From contig JBIKKQ010000162.1 of assembly GCA_044360305.1 (NCBI GenBank), forward strand, positions 1 to 7,543: a stretch of 7,543 nt of DNA. Reading direction: 5' to 3'. The position numbers were made by a program, and so were the translations under genes. The notes beneath the pieces are model-generated. The model was not told the origin of the DNA, searched no databases, and was given only the letters and a program-made list of their open reading frames with translations. Positions 6,079 to 7,543 of the stretch are shown one piece after another (position 1 is the first letter of the stretch; every line of letters begins with the position of its first letter). This DNA comes from QWPN01 sp044360305 (lineage in GTDB: Bacteria > Planctomycetota > Planctomycetia > Pirellulales > UBA1268).

Positions 6079-6097
6079 GGTGTTGTCTCTTTTTTTT
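6079..6097 (+). repeat. GGTG...TGTC-polyT repeat, copy B (degenerate)
   Basis: GGTGTTGTCTC followed by eight T. It matches the other two copies if one base is dropped after GGTG. It begins 19 bp beyond the stop codon of the minus-strand DUF3800 gene. Confidence 0.35.
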
Positions 6098-6115
6098 GCC
6101 CGTGCGAGATGTCGG

Positions 6116-6991
6116 TCAGCGTCTTGTATAGGGGTCTGGCACGTACACGACCCCGTGGGTGTTGAAGACGGTGCCATCTCTCGCTCCGTCGCCGTGAAAC
6201 TCGAGCTCTCGAAGCAAAGGCTCGAACTCTTTGCGAATCTCTTCGCGCGCTTCGTTGATCATCCCTGGCGGCACCCGGTAGCCCCAGTTCACGCAGTAGA
6301 TCGCCAAGTCCGCAGCCTGCACCGGATACGCCATGTCGGAAGAGACGAAGAATGGCGAGGGCACGATCCACTTGGTGCGCGATCGGCCCGGCGCCGTGCG
6401 CTCGAAGTAGCGTTCCATGCGCTGGGCGAGCACGCGGTCCGCCGTTTTTTCCACCTCGTCCATCACGAGAATGCCGTGCTGCTTTTGCAGTTCGAGGAAA
6501 TAGAAGAACCGTTCGAGAAGAAAAACATGGTCTTTCCGTAGATATGCCTCGTCCGCCCGGCCCTTCGGCCGTTTGGAGCCGCGCGGAATCGCGGTTGCAA
6601 ACAACACCGCGCCATGCGTTCGGAGCGACTCGACGATGCCGCGGGCCATGCACAGCCTCGCCTGCCCGTACGCGGTAAACTCGGCCCGCGTCGGCGGTTT
6701 CTTCTCGAGTCCTTTGGTCATGAACCCGCGGGCGTGCCGCTGCCTTTCTGGCTCGCTCATAGGCGGCATTTGCGCTGACCAACGGTAGGACTCGCGATTC
6801 AACAGCTTGCAACCCTTAAGTTCCGCGCCGAACTCGTGAAGCGACCCTCCGAACGCGTCCCGTTCGCGGCGTCGAAGGTCTTGGATGAACGGCCACAGCG
6901 TGCTCGCGTGCAACGCCAACCCGCCCGTGACTTCGTAAGGGCAGCTGCCGTGATCGGTTCCGCTCTCGTCAAGAAACAAGAGCCAGCTCAT
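6116..6991 (-). CDS. DUF3800 domain-containing protein (RNase H-like fold)
   Basis: A 291-aa protein, near the upper end of normal family size, probably a metal-dependent nuclease-like enzyme. The family hallmark is at the N-terminus: MSWLLFLDESG (Asp8, Glu9). Further acidic positions suited to an RNase H-like site are Glu57 in AELKG, Asp178 in ILVMDEVEK and Asp228 in YPVQAADLAIY. I chose ATG 6991 because GGAG lies 8 nt upstream and the conserved strand follows at once; the frame extends 20 codons further without family sequence. No signal peptide or membrane segment. It stands alone on the minus strand among Mrr and HEPN remnants. DUF3800 proteins are often found in phage, plasmid and defence regions; the substrate is unknown. 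Confidence 0.9.
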   Translation of the reverse strand: MSWLLFLDESGTDHGSCPYEVTGGLALHASTLWPFIQDLRRRERDAFGGSLHEFGAELKGCKLLNRESYRWSAQMPPMSEPERQRHARGFMTKGLEKKPPTRAEFTAYGQARLCMARGIVESLRTHGAVLFATAIPRGSKRPKGRADEAYLRKDHVFLLERFFYFLELQKQHGILVMDEVEKTADRVLAQRMERYFERTAPGRSRTKWIVPSPFFVSSDMAYPVQAADLAIYCVNWGYRVPPGMINEAREEIRKEFEPLLRELEFHGDGARDGTVFNTHGVVYVPDPYTRR

Positions 6992-7027
6992 TCGGTCCGC
7001 TCCGTCGGTGTTCGCCGGCTCGCAGCC

Positions 7028-7049
7028 GGTATATGAACAGCAGTATACC
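7028..7049. promoter_or_regulatory. GGTATA/TATACC dyad upstream of the DUF3800 gene
   Basis: Perfect 6-bp arms GGTATA (7028-7033) and TATACC (7044-7049) flank a 10-bp centre in an AT-rich island 37-58 bp upstream of the DUF3800 start. On the minus strand it contains TATACT (7047-7042), a good -10, but no convincing -35 at 17 bp. It could be the promoter and an operator. Confidence 0.45.
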
Positions 7050-7123
7050 AACCGAGGCCGTGTCCGTGAGCGGCTGCCGCGCGGGGATGCGGCGGCAGGA
7101 GCGGACTAGCGAGCGAATCGCGA

Positions 7124-7243
7124 CTAGGCGGCGTAGTCCGCGGCCTCGCGGGTGAACGTGCGCGTGGTGACAAACACTCCCTTCCGCGTTCGACGACGCA
7201 GCGACGCAGCGGCCACACGTTCCTCAGGTGTGGTGGCTGTCAC
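7124..7243 (-). pseudogene. Remnant of an Mrr-type restriction endonuclease catalytic domain
   Basis: A 39-codon frame from GTG 7243 to TAG 7124 ends KGVFVTTRTFTREAADYAA, the strand-helix that in Mrr-type (type IV) restriction endonucleases carries the conserved GVFxTTxxFTxxA segment. The rest of the catalytic domain, upstream and downstream, is missing. GGAG lies 7 nt before the GTG, but the first codons lie in the repeat at 7232-7250, so expression is doubtful. Its order relative to the Mrr N-terminal-like segment near 5090-5222 is wrong for one gene split by an insertion. Confidence 0.6.
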
Positions 7244-7250
7244 TTTTTTT
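7232..7250 (+). repeat. GGTG...TGTCAC-polyT repeat, copy C
   Basis: GGTGGCTGTCAC followed by seven T, identical to copy A over the first 12 bases and in the same orientation. Copies A and C bracket the DUF3800 gene about 1.3 kb apart. Confidence 0.55.
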
Positions 7251-7263
7251 CTCCGTCATTGCT

Positions 7264-7543
7264 TCATCGGACGCCGAAGTGAGTGTGGATCGCGTCCACG
7301 TAGCGTTCCATGGCGTGATCCGTGGTGCTCGGCATCGCTTGGGCGTTGACCGGCTCGTCGGGGCGCGGCGGCGCGAACTGGGCCTTCACCTGCTTCTTCT
7401 TCTCCTCGAACTCCGACTCGGTGAAAGGCTTTGGGCCCTGATCCTCCTCATCGTCGTCCACGATGGTGCCATCGTCGGCTGCGAGCGCCCGCATGGTTGG
7501 CCCGCCGAACGTAAGCTTGCCGTCCCGGATCCACACAAAGCTG
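7264..7543 (-). CDS. C-terminal part of an unrecognised charged protein, open at right edge
   Basis: Ninety-two codons are visible, entering from the right edge and ending at the stop at 7264. The GTG at 7536 is internal; the frame continues upstream of it. The segment starts FVWIRDGKLTFGGPTMRALA, continues with an acidic run VDDDEEDQG and a charged helix ESEFEEKKKQVKAQF, then a proline-rich linker, and ends TTDHAMERYVDAIHTHFGVR. The mix of a short beta hairpin, an acidic linker and a C-terminal helix suggests the tail of a larger cytoplasmic protein. I do not recognise the family. Confidence 0.72.
   Translation of the reverse strand, partial: SFVWIRDGKLTFGGPTMRALAADDGTIVDDDEEDQGPKPFTESEFEEKKKQVKAQFAPPRPDEPVNAQAMPSTTDHAMERYVDAIHTHFGVR

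Larger units (their letters stand above)
5726..6115. other. 390-bp gap with leader, promoter, repeats and no sure gene
   Basis: Beyond the promoter at 5784-5816 this gap holds two copies of the GGTG...TGTC...poly-T repeat and a weakly coding-like short frame at 5832-5930. A minus-strand frame is open from 6177 to 5752 (about 141 codons), but its product is arginine- and proline-rich with no recognisable motif and runs over the promoter and the end of the DUF3800 gene, so I do not call it. Confidence 0.5.

Noticed and set aside
5994..6812. Minus-strand frame of 272 codons
   Set aside because: It is a shifted frame of the DUF3800 gene, without the FLDESG or QAADLA motifs.
5090..7243. One Mrr gene split by insertion of the DUF3800 segment
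   Set aside because: On the minus strand the N-terminal-like piece lies downstream of the catalytic piece, the wrong order for a simple interruption.

Overview
High-GC bacterial DNA of accessory, mosaic character. The serine-recombinase remnant, the IS91-type transposase and the DUF2293 protein would fit a planctomycete or another large-genome environmental bacterium, but nothing here fixes the phylum. No rRNA, tRNA or CRISPR array was seen.

Layout. (1) 1-1208, minus: an IS91-family (HUH, rolling-circle) transposase, open to the left edge. A 16-bp-arm palindrome just upstream (1321-1364) probably marks the end of the element. (2) 1421-2115, minus: a dead large serine recombinase with its N-terminus missing, a frame change, an internal deletion and two tandem stop codons. 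(3) 2116-2446: no gene, but a dense run of perfect stem-loops. (4) 2447-4238: the best-preserved unit, an HxlR-type regulator divergent from a QueG-like 4Fe-4S protein with a C-terminal SCP2 domain. The gap between them carries a sigma70-like promoter overlaid by CTTGC/GCAAG inverted repeats, the probable operator. (5) 4408-5082, plus: a DUF2293 protein with a perfect Shine-Dalgarno. (6) 4926-5725, minus: a two-gene coupled unit, a 115-aa protein of unknown function followed by a HEPN-like protein whose second half looks like the N-terminal domain of an Mrr restriction enzyme. Its promoter contains a TGTAC-N4-GCACA palindrome. (7) 5830-6115: no convincing gene, with two copies of a GGTG-n-TGTC-n-C-poly-T repeat. 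(8) 6116-6991, minus: a DUF3800 protein (RNase H-like fold). (9) 7124-7250: an Mrr catalytic-domain remnant whose first codons lie in a third copy of the repeat. (10) 7264-7543, minus: the C-terminus of an unrecognised charged protein running off the right edge.

Interpretation. The left third is a graveyard of mobile elements. The centre is a self-contained regulator-redox pair that probably responds to an electrophile, a thiol-oxidising agent or a lipid-like ligand. The right half resembles an eroded defence island (HEPN, Mrr pieces, DUF3800). The most noteworthy signals are the near-identical promoter/operator at 1224-1256 and 5784-5816, the HxlR operator array, and the HEPN/Mrr chimera.
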